Shown: positions 17,485 to 26,031 of the stretch, piece after piece
How positions within the stretch are numbered: the first letter of the stretch is position 1
Layout of the letters: each line of letters opens with the position of its first letter
NCBI RefSeq assembly: GCF_020405225.1
Contig: NZ_CP084472.1
Location: 3,782,001-3,846,000, forward strand
DNA length: 64,000 nt
DNA from: Natrinema sp. DC36
GTDB taxonomy: Archaea > Halobacteriota > Halobacteria > Halobacteriales > Natrialbaceae
Direction of reading: 5' to 3'
Made by a program: the position numbers and the translations under genes
Notes under the pieces: generated by a model
What the model was told of the DNA's origin: nothing
Seen by the model: the letters and a program-made list of their open reading frames with translations, nothing else
Database searches by the model: none

Positions 17485-18690
17485 TTACTTTTCGATGATG
17501 CTCTCTTCGACGGCCTCGCCGAAGTGACGGGCCGTGTCCTCGGCGTATAGCAGGATTTCGTCACCGGCCTCGAGATCGGTCACCGCCGTTCGCCCCTCCG
17601 CGGTGGCGACCTTGATCGTCTCGGCGTTCTGGAGCAGGGTCTCGACGCGGTCGCCGCTCTCGGTTTCGAGGGCGATCCGGAACATGGGTCGCTGCTCGAT
17701 CTTGGCCCGGCCGACGATGGCCTCGCGGGTGTTGCCCGCGAGGTCGACGACCTGCACCTCGTCGCCGCTCTGGAGTTCGGAGAGGTACTTCGTGCCGCCG
17801 TCGGGCGTGCGGACGTAGGCGTGGACCGCACCCGCGTTGACCCGGAACGGGCGGGAGGCGACGTACGGCGATTCGGCGGTTTCGGCGTGGACGAACACCA
17901 GCCCGCGGCTCATCGAGCCCACGAGCATTCCCTCGTCGTGCTCGAGCAGGGTGCCGGTGTCGACGCAGACCCGATCCGCGCTGCCGGCCCGCTCGATGGC
18001 AAGTACCTCGGCGTACTCGAGGTCGAGACTCTCGCGTTCGGCCTCGTCGCGGACTTCAACCGTCCGTCGGATCTCGTCAGGGTCGTCCGAGTCGAGCAAG
18101 ACCGCGTCGGATCCGATCTCGAGGGTTTCGAAGGCCGTCTTCGCCTCCTCGGCGCTGGTCACGCCCGCCACGAGGTCGGTCTCCTCGCCGATGCGGGCGA
18201 TCAGGTTCTCGAGCGGGATGATCGTCCAGTCCTCGCCGACGACGATCGTGTGATCGGCCTCCGCGGCGGCGGTTTCGGCGAAGCGCTCGTACTCCTTGCC
18301 CAGAATGCGGACGTACGCGCCCCGATCGAAGTCGCCCTTGCGCCGCAGCGTCGAGAGATCCGCCGAGCCGGAGAAGTCCTCGGGGAGGTCGATCGTCGCG
18401 TCGCCCTCGCCGTCCTTGCCGACGACCATCGCGTCCGCCTGCGGGGCCGACACGGCGTCATCGCTTTCGGCGTCCGCTTCGGCGTCGTCGATGTCGTCGA
18501 CCAGCGTCACGTCGCCGTCGGTCCGGAACGCCGCGACGTTGATGTCGCCGAGTTCGCGAACGCGCGCGACGTCGTCTTCGTCGACCAGTACCCAGTCCGC
18601 ACCCGCCTCGAGCGCGGCGGTGATCCGCGCTCGGCGGTCGTCCCAGTCGCCGACGGTGTCGTCGGCTTTTACCCAGACAGATCGCGTCAT
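17485..18690 (-). CDS. 3-dehydroquinate synthase II
   Basis: 401-residue archaeal AroB-prime enzyme (EC 1.4.1.24) that makes 3-dehydroquinate from ADH (2-amino-3,7-dideoxy-D-threo-hept-6-ulosonate) with NAD+. Family landmarks are the N-terminal VWVKADDTVGDWDDRRARITAALEAGADWVLV layout (positions 6-37), GMLVGSMSRGLVFVHAE near 262, and RPFRVNAGAVHAYVRTPDGGTKYLSEL near 286. It works with the ADH synthase at 24265. It is not in that operon; its promoter region is shared divergently with a TFB-like cyclin protein gene. Confidence 0.96.
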   Translation of the reverse strand: MTRSVWVKADDTVGDWDDRRARITAALEAGADWVLVDEDDVARVRELGDINVAAFRTDGDVTLVDDIDDAEADAESDDAVSAPQADAMVVGKDGEGDATIDLPEDFSGSADLSTLRRKGDFDRGAYVRILGKEYERFAETAAAEADHTIVVGEDWTIIPLENLIARIGEETDLVAGVTSAEEAKTAFETLEIGSDAVLLDSDDPDEIRRTVEVRDEAERESLDLEYAEVLAIERAGSADRVCVDTGTLLEHDEGMLVGSMSRGLVFVHAETAESPYVASRPFRVNAGAVHAYVRTPDGGTKYLSELQSGDEVQVVDLAGNTREAIVGRAKIEQRPMFRIALETESGDRVETLLQNAETIKVATAEGRTAVTDLEAGDEILLYAEDTARHFGEAVEESIIEK

Positions 18691-18804
18691 GAATCGACCC
18701 TCGAAGGGAACCGGCTTGAACGTGGCGGATCAGGCAGGGGGACGGATCGACCGGCAGCCGTCGACGGGAGCGGCTGTACCACCCCCGCGTCGGCGGCCCG
18801 TCAT

Positions 18805-18870
18805 CACAGTTACTGTGACCATGATTGTAACGACACTCACGACAATCTCGATAGTAACGATAGTAACGAT
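18805..18870. promoter_or_regulatory. Palindrome and 9-bp direct repeats in the aroB-prime / TFB-like intergenic region
   Basis: The 225-bp divergent interval contains a perfect 13-bp palindrome CACAGTTACTGTG (18805-18817), an inverted repeat GATTGT (18823-18828) / ACAATC (18842-18847), and CGATAGTAA repeated exactly at 18849 and 18858 with a partial third copy. Such clustered symmetry is uncommon here and suggests binding sites controlling one or both flanking genes. Confidence 0.4.
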
Positions 18871-18915
18871 ACTTTCTTAGAAGTCGATAATACCCGTCCG
18901 GCCGAGCGTTCAGTC

Positions 18916-19500
18916 ATGGGTCAGCGCCGCCTCGAGACGAACGTCGAACTGACGATCGACCGTATCGCCCGTCGGCTCGAGGTGGAGTCCGCGGCCGACG
19001 TCGCTCGAGCGGTGTTCGAGCACGCGGGCCAGATGGCGACGCTCGAGTACGGCCGATCGGCGGCCGTGCTGGGTGCCGTCCGGCTCGCGTGTCGCCGTAC
19101 CGGCGTCGGCGAACCCGACCGCGAGCGGGTCGCGGAGACGTTCGACGTCGATCCCGCTCGAGTCGTCGCGGCCGACGAACTGCTGGCACGATACCTGTGC
19201 CCGCCCGCCGATGCCGACGAGATCCGGTCGCTTCGCCGGACCCTCGTCGTGGCGCAGGAAGTGCTGGCTGCGGTCGAGCGCGGCCGCAACGCTGGCCCCG
19301 AGCTTCCGGGCTCGCGCCTCGCTGACGCCGCGCCCTTCCTGCTCGCTCGCGCGAGCAGCCACCTCGATTCCCGCACCGACCGCGAGGTCCCGGGGCTCGA
19401 CGCGGCCGCCCTTCGCGATCACATCGAGCGGCTCGAGGCCGACCTCGAGCTCGCTCGGCTGGGCACGAGGCTCTACACCTTGGTCCACCGCGAGGACTGA
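18916..19500 (+). CDS. TFB-like single cyclin-fold protein, function unknown
   Basis: 194-residue mainly helical protein. Residues 10-94 align by eye with the first cyclin repeat of the TFB at 887: TIDRIARRLEV corresponds to EIDRMASALGL, GRSAAVLGAVRLACRRTGV to GRSIEGVSTACVYAAARQAGV, and the following ETFDVDPARVVAADELLARYL to the last two helices. There is no zinc ribbon or B-reader, and the C-terminal 100 residues form a different helical region. It may be a regulator that uses a TFB core-like fold, or a degenerate factor. The homology is my reading and unproven. Confidence 0.7.
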   Translation: MGQRRLETNVELTIDRIARRLEVESAADVARAVFEHAGQMATLEYGRSAAVLGAVRLACRRTGVGEPDRERVAETFDVDPARVVAADELLARYLCPPADADEIRSLRRTLVVAQEVLAAVERGRNAGPELPGSRLADAAPFLLARASSHLDSRTDREVPGLDAAALRDHIERLEADLELARLGTRLYTLVHRED

Positions 19501-19614
19501 GCCGTCTCCGTCTTAGTCACAGTCACGGTCCCATCCCGTGTCGCCCTCGCCAGCGGCACTTTCCCCACTGGCGCTCCTCCTCCCCGAGCTGTTCCCCCTC
19601 CCCGCTGGCACGTC

Positions 19615-20484
19615 CTATCGGGGCTCGCTGCCGTCGTCCATAAGCTTGTGATGGAACGCGCGATAGGCGTTCTCGCCCCGCTCGGTCAACTCGACCACGC
19701 GCCGGCGACCGACCGACTCGATCGTGACGTAGCCGTCCTCGGCGAGCGGCTCGAGGACGTGGGTATCCAACACCCGAAACGCGCCTTTGTCCTCGCCGGT
19801 CCGCTCGTCGGGCGAGCGGCGATCGGCCATGAAGGAGAGTTCGCGCTCGCGGGCGTACTCGATGAGGTCTTTCTTCTTGGGCGGTGCCGTCCGATTGTCG
19901 TGGAACCCCTCCCATGCGGCTGGATCGGCAAGGAACTCCATGATCGCGACCTGGTCGCGCGTCGGTGATTCGATCGGATAGATTGGAACCTGCTCCATCT
20001 CGTCGAGACCGAAGGAGATGGGCTCGCGGGTCCCGTCGTGTGCGTACTCCGACGGCTCGACGTAGTAGGCGTGGGCGTCGGTCGAGACGTCCATGCACGC
20101 GATCGTCGCGCCGATCGCCGGGATCGTGCCCGCTCCGGAGACGTTGACGTACACCTGATCGTCGGCGTGGATGTCGGCGATCGTCGTCACGTCGCCGAGC
20201 ACCGCGTAGACGTCCGTCAGATCGCACTCCCAGGTCCGGACCTCGGGGACGATCGACTCGAGTTCGGCACGCAACTCGTCGTGATAGTCCGCGTCCGCGG
20301 TCGCGTTCCGCGCGGTGGTTCCATTATCTCCCTCGTCCGTTCGTTCAGTACCCGTTCCCGCATCGTCCGCCCCGTCGTCCTCGAGCAGGTAGACCAGATC
20401 GGCCCGCTGGTCCCGGATCGGCTCGAGGATCCGATCGAACTCGTAGCCCAGCGGCACGACGTGCACTCGCTTGACGACCTCCAT
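19615..20484 (-). CDS. HFX_2341-type transcriptional regulator (CARF-like domain plus winged helix)
   Basis: 289-residue protein. The N-terminal half starts VKRVHVVPLGYEFDRILEPI and contains YVNVSGAGTIPAIGATIACMD near 118, a Rossmann-like ligand-binding fold like that of Csa3/CARF and DUF6293 proteins. After a linker, residues 200-289 form a winged helix (KKKDLIEYARE, AFRVLDTHVLEPLAEDGYV, RRRVVELTERGENAYRAF). An acidic, low-complexity insert at about 45-65 is typical halophilic sequence. No CRISPR or cas genes are nearby. ATG 20484 is chosen over one three codons upstream. Confidence 0.82.
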   Translation of the reverse strand: MEVVKRVHVVPLGYEFDRILEPIRDQRADLVYLLEDDGADDAGTGTERTDEGDNGTTARNATADADYHDELRAELESIVPEVRTWECDLTDVYAVLGDVTTIADIHADDQVYVNVSGAGTIPAIGATIACMDVSTDAHAYYVEPSEYAHDGTREPISFGLDEMEQVPIYPIESPTRDQVAIMEFLADPAAWEGFHDNRTAPPKKKDLIEYARERELSFMADRRSPDERTGEDKGAFRVLDTHVLEPLAEDGYVTIESVGRRRVVELTERGENAYRAFHHKLMDDGSEPR

Positions 20485-20592
20485 ACACCACACGGCGTGT
20501 CAACGAGAATAACTGCTGTGGAATCGCCGCTAGGGACTCGAGTCGAGCCCAATCAGCCGGCGGGTTTCTGCTCCCCGATCAAACCACCGGTC

Positions 20593-20711
20593 GGGTGGGA
20601 ATGAAAGGGGCGACGCGCTCGTCGAGCGAAGCGACGCAAGAACCGCAACCGAGCGCAGCGAGGTGAGGATCGCAGCGAGCTGTAGCCGACGAGCGCGTCG
20701 GGGCTTTCAGG
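20593..20711 (+). repeat. Palindrome-bounded dispersed repeat, element 1
   Basis: A 119-bp non-coding element. Its ends read GGGTGGGAATGAAAGGGG and GGGCTTTCAGG, and just inside lie perfect 14-bp inverted arms CGACGCGCTCGTCG (20611-20624) and CGACGAGCGCGTCG (20687-20700). The interior is made of short palindromes such as GTCGAGCGAAGCGAC. Element 2 (22120-22410, opposite orientation) has the same ends but different arms. No coding capacity. Confidence 0.7.
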
Positions 20712-20798
20712 CTGTTCGTAGCGGTACTGATTGGAAGTATAGAACCCTCATCTGGTCGGCGAAACGTTGAGAACACCCCCGCTCATAGAACAGAGCAG

Positions 20799-21473
20799 AT
20801 GGCCGCCTACGACGCGATCTGTTTCGATCTCGATTCCACCCTCTGCGAGCCGACCCGGGACGCCGCGACCGTCCTCGAGTCGACGTTCGAGCGCGCCGGC
20901 TGCGAGCAGTTCTGTACGCCCGCGGATCTCCGAGCCGCGGTGCCCGAGCTGCCGACGGCCGAGACGGACCGGGAGTTCTACGAACACCTCTTTACCGAAG
21001 TCGCAGGGCGCGCCGGGGTCGATTCCGGTATCGCCCCGACGCTCGCCGCGGCACACCTCGAGGTGCAGGACCCGACCGCCGTCGAGTTCCGACCCGGCGC
21101 GGAAGCCGCGCTCGAGCGCGCTCGCGATCTGGGTCGGGTCGGCCTCATCACCAACGGCGGGCGACCGACGCAGACGCGGAAACTCGAGGCGCTCGGCATC
21201 GCGGACGCCTTCGACGTTCGGGTGTTTACGGAGCCGAGCGCGGGCATCCTTCCGAAGCCGAACGCGGCCCCCTTCGAACGCGCGCTCGCCGAACTCGAGG
21301 TCGCGCCCGACGCGGCGATCCACGTCGGCGACTCGCTCCACGCCGATATCGCGGGTGCCAACGCGATGGGACTCGATTCGGCCTGGCTGGATACCGGCCG
21401 CGACGAGGGCCCCGACGAGCACGTGCCGACCTACGAACTCGCGTCGCTCGAGGCGTTCGAGACGATCGTCTAG
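20799..21473 (+). CDS. HAD superfamily hydrolase
   Basis: 224-residue cytosolic phosphatase-like enzyme. Motif I is FDLDSTLC (residues 8-15; the second aspartate is the catalytic acid), motif II TNGG near 117, motif III lysine in LPKPN near 151 and motif IV HVGDSLHADIAGA near 175. The helical cap lies between residues 17 and 85. The substrate could be a small phosphorylated metabolite such as phosphoglycolate or a nucleotide; the sequence does not decide. Confidence 0.9.
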   Translation: MAAYDAICFDLDSTLCEPTRDAATVLESTFERAGCEQFCTPADLRAAVPELPTAETDREFYEHLFTEVAGRAGVDSGIAPTLAAAHLEVQDPTAVEFRPGAEAALERARDLGRVGLITNGGRPTQTRKLEALGIADAFDVRVFTEPSAGILPKPNAAPFERALAELEVAPDAAIHVGDSLHADIAGANAMGLDSAWLDTGRDEGPDEHVPTYELASLEAFETIV

Positions 21474-21491
21474 AGAGGCGCGACCGCCGCG

Positions 21492-22025
21492 CTATTCGTC
21501 CGGCAGGAGGTCCGTGTGTACCAGCGCGCGGTACTGGGTATCGGTCCCCTCCTCGAGTCGCTTGAGCAGCGCCGCCGCGTCCGGGAAGGTCTCGGGGAGG
21601 TCGAACGGGTCGTCGTCGTCCTCGTCGCGTTGCTTGCAGAACTTGACGAACGCCAGCAGATTCTCGTAGGCACCGATTCGGGCGTAGACGACCCCGATAT
21701 CTCGCTCGATCGTTTCGTCCCAGGTTTCGATCATTGGTTCGATCGCCTCGCGGGGCCGGCTCATCTGGTCGGCCAGTTCGTCGGCGTCGACGCCACCCTC
21801 GCCGACCAGCCCGTCGAAGACCGACTGGAGGTCGCCGCTCGCGTCCGCCAGCGGCGGCGCGTCCGCTTCGGTCGCGAGCAACTCGGCGAACGCCGCCACC
21901 TCTTCCCGACGGACCGCGACGGGGTAGACGAAGTCGTGCGTCTCTTTCGGGAGCGCGTAGGACTTGCCCTCGACGCCCTGTTCGCCGGGCTCTGAATTAC
22001 CCAGCATCAACTCGAGTATTCCCAT
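21492..22025 (-). CDS. Conserved-looking haloarchaeal protein of unknown function
   Basis: 177 residues, acidic, no signal peptide or membrane segment. A short N-terminus (MGILELMLGNSE) leads to a predicted helical body with VYPVAVRREEVAAFAELL near 34 and the basic/aromatic segment VYARIGAYENLLAFVKFCKQRD near 112. I recognise no catalytic motif. Codon use and GC pattern match its neighbours, so it is very probably translated. It is convergent with the HAD gene, 18 bp apart. Confidence 0.75.
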   Translation of the reverse strand: MGILELMLGNSEPGEQGVEGKSYALPKETHDFVYPVAVRREEVAAFAELLATEADAPPLADASGDLQSVFDGLVGEGGVDADELADQMSRPREAIEPMIETWDETIERDIGVVYARIGAYENLLAFVKFCKQRDEDDDDPFDLPETFPDAAALLKRLEEGTDTQYRALVHTDLLPDE

Positions 22026-22119
22026 ACTCGAAACAGGTCGTGTGAGGCGAATAAGTGTTCCGCGGTCGACTAGGCGTCGTTGGAAGCAGCCATCCCATCT
22101 CGTTACGGATTGACACCAT

Positions 22120-22410
22120 CCTGAAAGCCCCTTCCGCGCTCGACTCCCAGGACTCGCTGTCGTTCGAGAGAGCTTTGCTCTCTCGTGACTGAGCGAATCG
22201 GAGCTAAGCGGGAGCGAAGCTCCCGCGAGGTCAGCGGGACTACGGTCCTGCCAGAATTCGCGAGGTCAGCGAGACCGGAGGTCTCGCTTGATGACGAAAG
22301 GCGCGGAGCGCCTTTCGAACCATGCTCCTCAGTCACTCGCTGCGCTCGCTCCGTCCGGTGCTTGCGTCGTCCGGGTTCGCCGAGCGCGGAAGCCCCTTTC
22401 ATCCCCACCC
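22120..22410 (-). repeat. Palindrome-bounded dispersed repeat, element 2
   Basis: A 291-bp non-coding element in the opposite orientation to element 1: read on the minus strand it begins GGGTGGGGATGAAAGGGG and ends GGGGCTTTCAGG. The inner inverted arms are CTTCCGCGCTCG / CGAGCGCGGAAG. The interior core (22156-22322) is a chain of hairpins joined by linkers such as CGTGACTGAGCGAATC and GCGAGGTCAGCG, and is closely matched by 61591-61706. Confidence 0.7.
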
Positions 22411-22473
22411 AGCTGTGGGTCGCTACGGATGCTATCGCATAATTCGAGACTAAAATAGTTGTATCCCGGTTCA

Positions 22474-23046
22474 CTACCAGTCGTCGCCGAGCGCCGCTTT
22501 CGCGCCGCCGTAGCCGCTCGCGGTCGTCCACGTTCGACCGCTGGCCGCGTGTTCGACCTCGAGGGCCCCGCCGCAGGCACCACAGCGGTACTGATCGGGT
22601 GACTTCACCGGCTTCGAAGCGCGGTGGCGCTTCGCTCGCCAGTCGCAGTCGGCCGTGAGACACCGGAGGACGTAGCGGGGCTCGGTGAACGCCTCGCAGT
22701 AGCGCGGGGCCTCGAGCGCCGCGGCTCGCTCGCGAAACCGCGAGCCGTGTCCGGACTCGCCGAAGCGCTGGAACTCCCACGCGTGGACGAGTTCGTGGCG
22801 GACGATTTCGGCGAACGCAGGCCACTCGTACTCCTCGTAGGCCTTCCGAGCGAGGACGATCGTCGCCACCTCGCGGTCGGCGTGCCAGCGACACGCCCCC
22901 GCCCGGCGGCGCGCTCGCGTCGACACCTCCCACTCGAGGGCTCCGAGATCGACCGCCAGTTCGTACTCGGCGACGACTTCGCGGGCGTGAATCCGCGCTC
23001 GCGCGACGATCTCGTCAGCGAGCGTGTACTCCTCGCCGTCGGTCAC
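22474..23046 (-). CDS. SprT-like zinc metalloprotease family protein
   Basis: 190-residue SprT/Spartan-type domain protein. The zinc protease motif is HELVH (84-88) with a third ligand in ESGHGSRF (His100), followed by a zinc ribbon with Cys129, Cys134, Cys155 and Cys158 and the conserved end WTTASGYGGAKAALGDDW. Spartan relatives degrade DNA-protein crosslinks; a repair role is inference. I chose the GTG at 23046 since it fits the usual short N-terminus; a GTG at 23097 would add 17 residues. Confidence 0.85.
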   Translation of the reverse strand: MTDGEEYTLADEIVARARIHAREVVAEYELAVDLGALEWEVSTRARRRAGACRWHADREVATIVLARKAYEEYEWPAFAEIVRHELVHAWEFQRFGESGHGSRFRERAAALEAPRYCEAFTEPRYVLRCLTADCDWRAKRHRASKPVKSPDQYRCGACGGALEVEHAASGRTWTTASGYGGAKAALGDDW

Positions 23047-23190
23047 AGGCTCGAGAAGACGGACCGCCGCCGAAATTCTTCCGATTAGACGAACCACGTG
23101 TGATGAACCGCGCGGTGCTGCGCGGTAAGTTAATAACTCAATCCGAACCTTTTGTTATGATTGGCATAGGAAACGCCGTTTAATAGCAGC

Positions 23191-23199
23191 CGAATTAAT
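23191..23199 (+). promoter_or_regulatory. TATA-like box upstream of the CDF transporter
   Basis: AATTAATAG lies 29-37 bp before the ATG at 23228. An additional AT-rich stretch (TAAGTTAATAACTC, from about 23127) lies further upstream. Confidence 0.4.
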
Positions 23200-23227
23200 A
23201 GGCCCGACCCGATGAGTTCGACCTACG

Positions 23228-24199
23228 ATGAGTCACAACGAGTCGGCGCACAGCCACGACGACTCGCACGACGGCCACGACCACGGCGGCCACAGTCACG
23301 ACCATGGCGGCCATAGCCACGGCGGCGGGTCGACGAGCAGCCGCAAGCTCGCCGCCGTATCGCTGATCAACGTCGTCGGCTTCGTCGTCGAGCTCGCGGG
23401 CGGGCTGGCCTTCGGCTCGGTCGCGCTCATCAGCGACGCCATCCACATGCTGTTCGACGCGCTCGCGTACGTGATGGCCTTCGCCGCCGCCCACGTCGCC
23501 GAACACTACGGCGAGGGGGACCGCTGGTCGTACGGCCTCCACCGCCTCGAGCCGTTCGCCGCCTTCCTGAACGGACTGCTCCTCCTGCCGATGGTCGGCT
23601 TCATCCTCTGGGAGTCCTATCAGCGGTTCTTAGAGCCCGTGGCCATCGGTGCCGTCCCGACGATCGCCATCGCCATCGGCGGGCTGCTGGTCAATATCGG
23701 CTCGGTCTACGTCCTCCACGGCGACGCGATGAGCCTCAACGAGAAAGGGGCGTTCTACCACCTGCTGGGTGACGCCGGCGGCTCGGTCGCCGTCATCGTC
23801 TCCGTCGTCGCCATCGAGGTGACCGGCATCAGCGTCATCGATCCGCTCACCGCAGCGCTCATCGCCGCCGTCGTGGCCTGGTCGGCGATCGCCGTGTTGC
23901 GCGGCAGCAGCGAGATCTTCTTCCTCAAGACGCCCCTCGAGAGCGACGACATTCGAGCGCACCTCTGCGAGATAGAGGGCGTCACTCGCGTCGACGACTT
24001 CCACGCCTGGCAGATCTGCAGCCAGATCACGGTCGCGACGGTCCACGTCGAAACGGACGTCGAACTGATGGCGGACGCCGAGGCGGTCGTCCGCCGCGTC
24101 CACGACGAACTCGCCCATCACGGCGTCGATCACGCCACGGTCGAGTTGTGTCCGCGCTACGCCGACCGCGACGTCCATCTCGATACGCACTGTCACTGA
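23228..24199 (+). CDS. Cation diffusion facilitator (CzcD/ZnT-like) metal exporter
   Basis: 323-residue membrane transporter exporting zinc or a similar divalent cation against protons. A histidine-rich N-terminus (about residues 3-33, repeated HDHGGHSH) is followed by six transmembrane segments. The transport-site residues appear in SDAIHMLFDAL near 74 (TM2) and HLLGDAGGS near 180 (TM5), and the cytosolic C-terminal domain contains VDDFHAWQIC. The ending DTHCH may add a metal ligand. No metalloregulator gene is adjacent. Confidence 0.95.
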   Translation: MSHNESAHSHDDSHDGHDHGGHSHDHGGHSHGGGSTSSRKLAAVSLINVVGFVVELAGGLAFGSVALISDAIHMLFDALAYVMAFAAAHVAEHYGEGDRWSYGLHRLEPFAAFLNGLLLLPMVGFILWESYQRFLEPVAIGAVPTIAIAIGGLLVNIGSVYVLHGDAMSLNEKGAFYHLLGDAGGSVAVIVSVVAIEVTGISVIDPLTAALIAAVVAWSAIAVLRGSSEIFFLKTPLESDDIRAHLCEIEGVTRVDDFHAWQICSQITVATVHVETDVELMADAEAVVRRVHDELAHHGVDHATVELCPRYADRDVHLDTHCH

Positions 24200-24264
24200 G
24201 CGACCCAACAGCTGCCGTGAGCGCTGAGAGTGCCCGCTGCAGAAAAGACGGGAGACGGGCAGAT

Positions 24265-25059
24265 CTAGATCTCGAGCGCCAGTCCCGCTTCGGCCAGCGC
24301 CTCGTCGGTCGAGAGATCGTCGTGAACGACGCCGGCGACCGCCCGCGCGATGGCTTCGGGGTCCTCGTGCTGGAAGATCGAGCGTCCCATCGAGACGCCG
24401 GCGCCGCCGGCGTCCATCACGCCGCGGACCATTTCGATCGTCTGGCGGTCGGTTCCCTTCGAGCCGCCGGCGATGACCACCGGAAGCCGGGTCGACTCGA
24501 CGACGTGCTGGAAGCTCTCGGCGTCGCCGCTATATCCCGTTTTGACGATGTCCGCGCCCAGTTCTTCGGCGAGGCGGACCGCGTGGCCCAGCGCCTCGGG
24601 GTCCTCGGGATCGACGCCGGGACCGCGAGCGTAGGCCATCGCGAGGACAGGCATGCCGAAGCGCTCGGCCGTCTCGGTGACTTCCGAGAGCTGGGTAAGC
24701 TGGTCGGGTTCGCGGTCGGAGCCGACGTTGATGTGGAAGGAGACGGCGTCGGCACCGACCCGGATCGCTTCTTCGACGGTGCCCGTCATGCGCTTGTCCT
24801 CCTCGTCGGGCCCGATCGTCGTCGAGCCGTTGAGGTGGACGATGTAGCCCCGTCCGTTCTTGTTGTCGTGGACGCGGGGCGCGACTCCCTTCTGCGTGAG
24901 GACCGCGTCGGCCCCCCCGCTCGTCACGCCGTCGATGGTCGATTCGATGTCTTTCAGTCCCTGGACGGCACCCATCGTGATGCCGTGGTCCATTGGGACG
25001 ATCACGTACGATCCGTCCGTCCCGATTCGCTCGAGTCGTGCGTCAGTTCCGGTGGTCAT
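24265..25059 (-). CDS. 2-amino-3,7-dideoxy-D-threo-hept-6-ulosonate synthase (ADH synthase)
   Basis: 264-residue class I aldolase of the DhnA/LsrF family that starts the archaeal route to dehydroquinate. VIVPMDHGITMGAVQGLKDI near 19 is the first barrel motif, Lys in DIVKTGYSGD near 178 is the probable Schiff-base residue, and VIAGGSKGTD and GGAGVSMGRSIFQHEDP near 226 bind phosphate. It is the last gene of a trpC-trpB-trpA-ADH synthase run, starting 24 bp after trpA, so aromatic precursor supply and tryptophan synthesis look co-transcribed. Confidence 0.94.
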   Translation of the reverse strand: MTTGTDARLERIGTDGSYVIVPMDHGITMGAVQGLKDIESTIDGVTSGGADAVLTQKGVAPRVHDNKNGRGYIVHLNGSTTIGPDEEDKRMTGTVEEAIRVGADAVSFHINVGSDREPDQLTQLSEVTETAERFGMPVLAMAYARGPGVDPEDPEALGHAVRLAEELGADIVKTGYSGDAESFQHVVESTRLPVVIAGGSKGTDRQTIEMVRGVMDAGGAGVSMGRSIFQHEDPEAIARAVAGVVHDDLSTDEALAEAGLALEI

Positions 25060-25083
25060 TGCGGGAGTGTAGCAAGCTTGTAG

Positions 25084-26031
25084 TTATGGGTGTTCTGTTT
25101 CCGGTGGATCTTCCGCCGCGTCGGCCGCGACGTCAGTCGCGCCGCGACGCGCGCCGCGTTTGAGTTCGCGGGCTTTCGCCTCGAGTGCGTCGACCGCCTC
25201 CTCGGGCGTCCGGCTCGATGCAATTATGTCGACGAGCGCGCTGCCGACGATGACGCCATCTGCGCCCGCCTCGATGATTTCGGCGGCGTGGTCGCCCTCG
25301 CTGACGCCGAAGCCGACCGCCTTGGGTACGTCGTACTCGGACAGCCGCGCGAGGCTGTCGTGGGTCGCACTCGAGACGTTCGCGCGCGCGCCGGTCGTCC
25401 CGAGGCGGGCTTGAACGTACGCGAAGCCCGAGACCTGCGACATGATGGTATCGAGACGCTCGCCCTCGGTCGTCGGCGCGATGATGAACACGAGATCGAG
25501 CCCGTTGTCGTCACAGGCCTCGCGCAGCGGATCGGCCTCCTCGGCGGGCAGGTCGGGAACGATGATCCCCGAGAGGCCGGCCTCGGCGGCCCGCTCCACG
25601 AACGGCCTTACGTCGGGCTCGTCTCCAAATTGGAGAATCATGTTGTAGTACGTCATCACCAGCAGCGGTGCGTCCGTCTCGAGATCGTCGACCAACTCGA
25701 AGAAGCCCGCAGGAGTCGTGCCGGCCTCGAGCGCGCGGTTGATCGCGGCCTGGATCGTCGACCCTTCCGCGATCGGTTCCGAAAAGGGGAGTCCGAGTTC
25801 GATCAGGTCCGAGCCGCCGCGGTCGAGCGCCTCGACGGACGCCTTGGTGTCCTCGAGCGACGGATCGCCCGCGGTGATGTAGGTGATCAGCGCTGGGTGG
25901 TCCCCGCGGATGGCGGCTTCGACGTCGCTGTCGTACTCAACCGAGGCGTCAGTGTCGCTCGCGGGTCGCTTCGCTCCCCGCTCGTCGTTCCGAGGATCTC
26001 CTCCCTCCGGTTGTCGATCCTCGTCGCTCAT
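25084..26031 (-). CDS. trpA: Tryptophan synthase alpha subunit
   Basis: 315-residue TIM-barrel subunit that cleaves indole-3-glycerol phosphate to indole. Catalytic Glu78 lies in [12 protein letters not shown] and the catalytic aspartate in [11 protein letters not shown] near 153. Phosphate-binding motifs [10 protein letters not shown] and [10 protein letters not shown] follow. The first 37 residues form an acidic, low-complexity extension absent from bacterial TrpA, and the C-terminus has another polar tail. Its start overlaps the trpB stop by four bases (ATGA), implying translational coupling. Confidence 0.97.
   Translation of the reverse strand: MSDEDRQPEGGDPRNDERGAKRPASDTDASVEYDSDVEAAIRGDHPALITYITAGDPSLEDTKASVEALDRGGSDLIELGLPFSEPIAEGSTIQAAINRALEAGTTPAGFFELVDDLETDAPLLVMTYYNMILQFGDEPDVRPFVERAAEAGLSGIIVPDLPAEEADPLREACDDNGLDLVFIIAPTTEGERLDTIMSQVSGFAYVQARLGTTGARANVSSATHDSLARLSEYDVPKAVGFGVSEGDHAAEIIEAGADGVIVGSALVDIIASSRTPEEAVDALEAKARELKRGARRGATDVAADAAEDPPETEHP

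Noticed and set aside
22156-22322. CRISPR array, because of repeated short palindromes
   Set aside because: The units differ in length and sequence and lack regular repeat-spacer alternation; they are chained hairpins.
22103-22933. Minus-strand open frame through element 2 and the SprT gene
   Set aside because: It runs in another frame over the SprT coding region and through palindromic repeats; no protein signal.
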